From positions 124,001 to 188,000 of the forward strand of contig NZ_MUHF01000005.1 in NCBI RefSeq assembly GCF_002217435.1: a stretch of DNA of 64,000 nt, in the 5' to 3' direction. The notes below the pieces were generated by a model. That model was not told the origin of the DNA and did no database searches. It saw only the letters and a program-made list of their open reading frames with translations. A program made the position numbers and the translations under genes. The stretch is from Flavobacterium reichenbachii. Lineage in GTDB: Bacteria; Bacteroidota; Bacteroidia; Flavobacteriales; Flavobacteriaceae. Shown here one piece after another: positions 63,645 to 64,000 of this stretch (position 1 is the first letter of the stretch; every line of letters starts with the position of its first letter).

Positions 63645-63838
63645 ATATTAAGGTTTAACCGCTAAGAACACTAAGGTTTACGCAAGGTTCACAAGGTTTT
63701 CTTTAAGTTTGTAGTCTAATAATCACGCAAAGTCGCAAAGCTTTTATTTAAATATTTTTTTCTTTGCTTCTTAGCTGCTTTGCGAGAGAAAAAAAGAAAA
63801 AAAAACTTAGTCCCTCAGCATCTTAGTATCTTAGAACC
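63645..63838. repeat. Degenerate CTAAG/CGCAAAG intergenic repeat
   Basis: The gap between the PL11 gene and the last gene is made of short repeated words: CGCTAAGAACACTAAGG, ACGCAAGG, CACGCAAAGTCGCAAAGC, then inverse words CTTTGCTTCTTAGCTGCTTTGCG and AGCATCTTAGTATCTTAG. Left words (CTAAG, GCAAAG) and right words (CTTAG, CTTTGC) are inverse of each other, so the whole can fold on itself. Similar arrays are familiar from Flavobacterium genomes (recollection). Confidence 0.55.
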
Positions 63839-63839
63839 T

Positions 63840-64000
63840 CTAAAAAAACTTCTTAAATCCTTCACTTTGCACCTTCCAGGTTCCGTCTTTTGGGAAACCA
63901 GGATGCTCCTCTGTAGATCCGTCCCAGCCCGCGCACATCATGGCAACAGCAGTCAAAAGTCCGCCATTTCCCGGAAGATAAAGCGTTAGTCTTTCTGCCT
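63840..64000 (-). CDS. C-terminus of an unidentified, probably carbohydrate-active protein
   Basis: The minus strand is open from the window edge to a TAG at 63840-63842 (52 residues). The end reads LTLYLPGNGGLLTAVAMM, then CAGWDGSTEEHPGFPKDGTW and KVQSEGFKKFF. This glycine-rich closing pattern looks like the end of a glycoside hydrolase-type protein, and the PL11 lyase gene is next door. The family was not identified with confidence. The start lies beyond the window. Confidence 0.6.
   Translation of the reverse strand, partial: AERLTLYLPGNGGLLTAVAMMCAGWDGSTEEHPGFPKDGTWKVQSEGFKKFF

Noticed and set aside
63645..63838. CRISPR array
   Set aside because: The repeated words are short, irregular and in both orientations; no constant spacer length and no cas genes.

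Overview
The window looks like a chromosome segment from a Bacteroidota, family Flavobacteriaceae, most probably Flavobacterium. The signs are low GC, many lipoproteins with an S/A-C lipobox, SusC/FecA-like TonB receptors, FecR/ECF-sigma operons, a type IX secretion (T9SS) C-terminal sorting domain, DUF4249, DUF5777 and MbnP proteins, TAnnTTTG -7 promoter boxes, and short degenerate repeats in intergenic gaps. No rRNA, tRNA, CRISPR array, transposase or phage gene was recognised.

Layout. 1-4.9 kb: a truncated Crp/Fnr-type regulator, a lipoprotein, a PAS histidine kinase and a ChaA-like Ca2+/H+ antiporter. 4.9-9 kb: two tandem DUF1254/DUF1214 lipoproteins, the second cut by an in-frame stop, then an outer-membrane protein. 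9-13 kb: a giant multi-PAS kinase. 13.3-20.9 kb: an ECF sigma / FecR / TonB-receptor locus with a divergent lipoprotein and a downstream operon (OB-fold protein, DUF5777 barrel, cytochrome c lipoprotein, YceI). Three copies of one bipartite promoter, GTAGGGTAA-N13-TGTTTTA, tie these three transcription units together. 21.4-27.5 kb: a copper-acquisition cluster with an MbnH-like dihaem enzyme, MbnP, an OprC-type TonB receptor carrying CxxxM and HxM motifs, a YtkA-like lipoprotein and two small CxGxC membrane proteins. 28-31 kb: an FAD monooxygenase with a cysteine-rich N-terminus, and a TetR regulator plus thioesterase that share a 16-bp operator. 30.9-33.1 kb: ergothioneine genes egtD-egtB. 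33.5-39.4 kb: hybrid kinase, response regulator, TPR/YaiO barrel, HEAT protein and processive GT2 glycosyltransferase, read here as a regulated exopolysaccharide system. 39.5-40.7 kb: two low-complexity lipoproteins and a 45-codon ORF. 40.8-44.3 kb: haem oxygenase, bacteriophytochrome and nucleosidase. 44.7-48.4 kb: gnd-zwf-pgl (oxidative pentose phosphate pathway). 48.5-53.8 kb: a second ECF sigma / FecR / TonB receptor / DUF4249 operon. 53.9-57.9 kb: a glycan-binding-type lipoprotein-sized secreted protein, a T9SS-exported Svx/DUF6055 metallopeptidase-like protein and a GNAT acetyltransferase. 58-61.8 kb: a sucrose-phosphate synthase/phosphatase fusion followed by a GH32-like enzyme. 61.8-64 kb: a PL11 rhamnogalacturonan lyase and the C-terminus of a further protein.

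The strongest points for follow-up are the triple ECF promoter, the copper receptor/MbnP/MbnH cluster, the paired TetR operators, the cytoplasmic sucrose synthesis/cleavage gene pair, the regulated GT2/YaiO locus and the nonsense codon in the second DUF1254 gene. All functional statements are from reading the sequence and remembered family knowledge; no searches were run.
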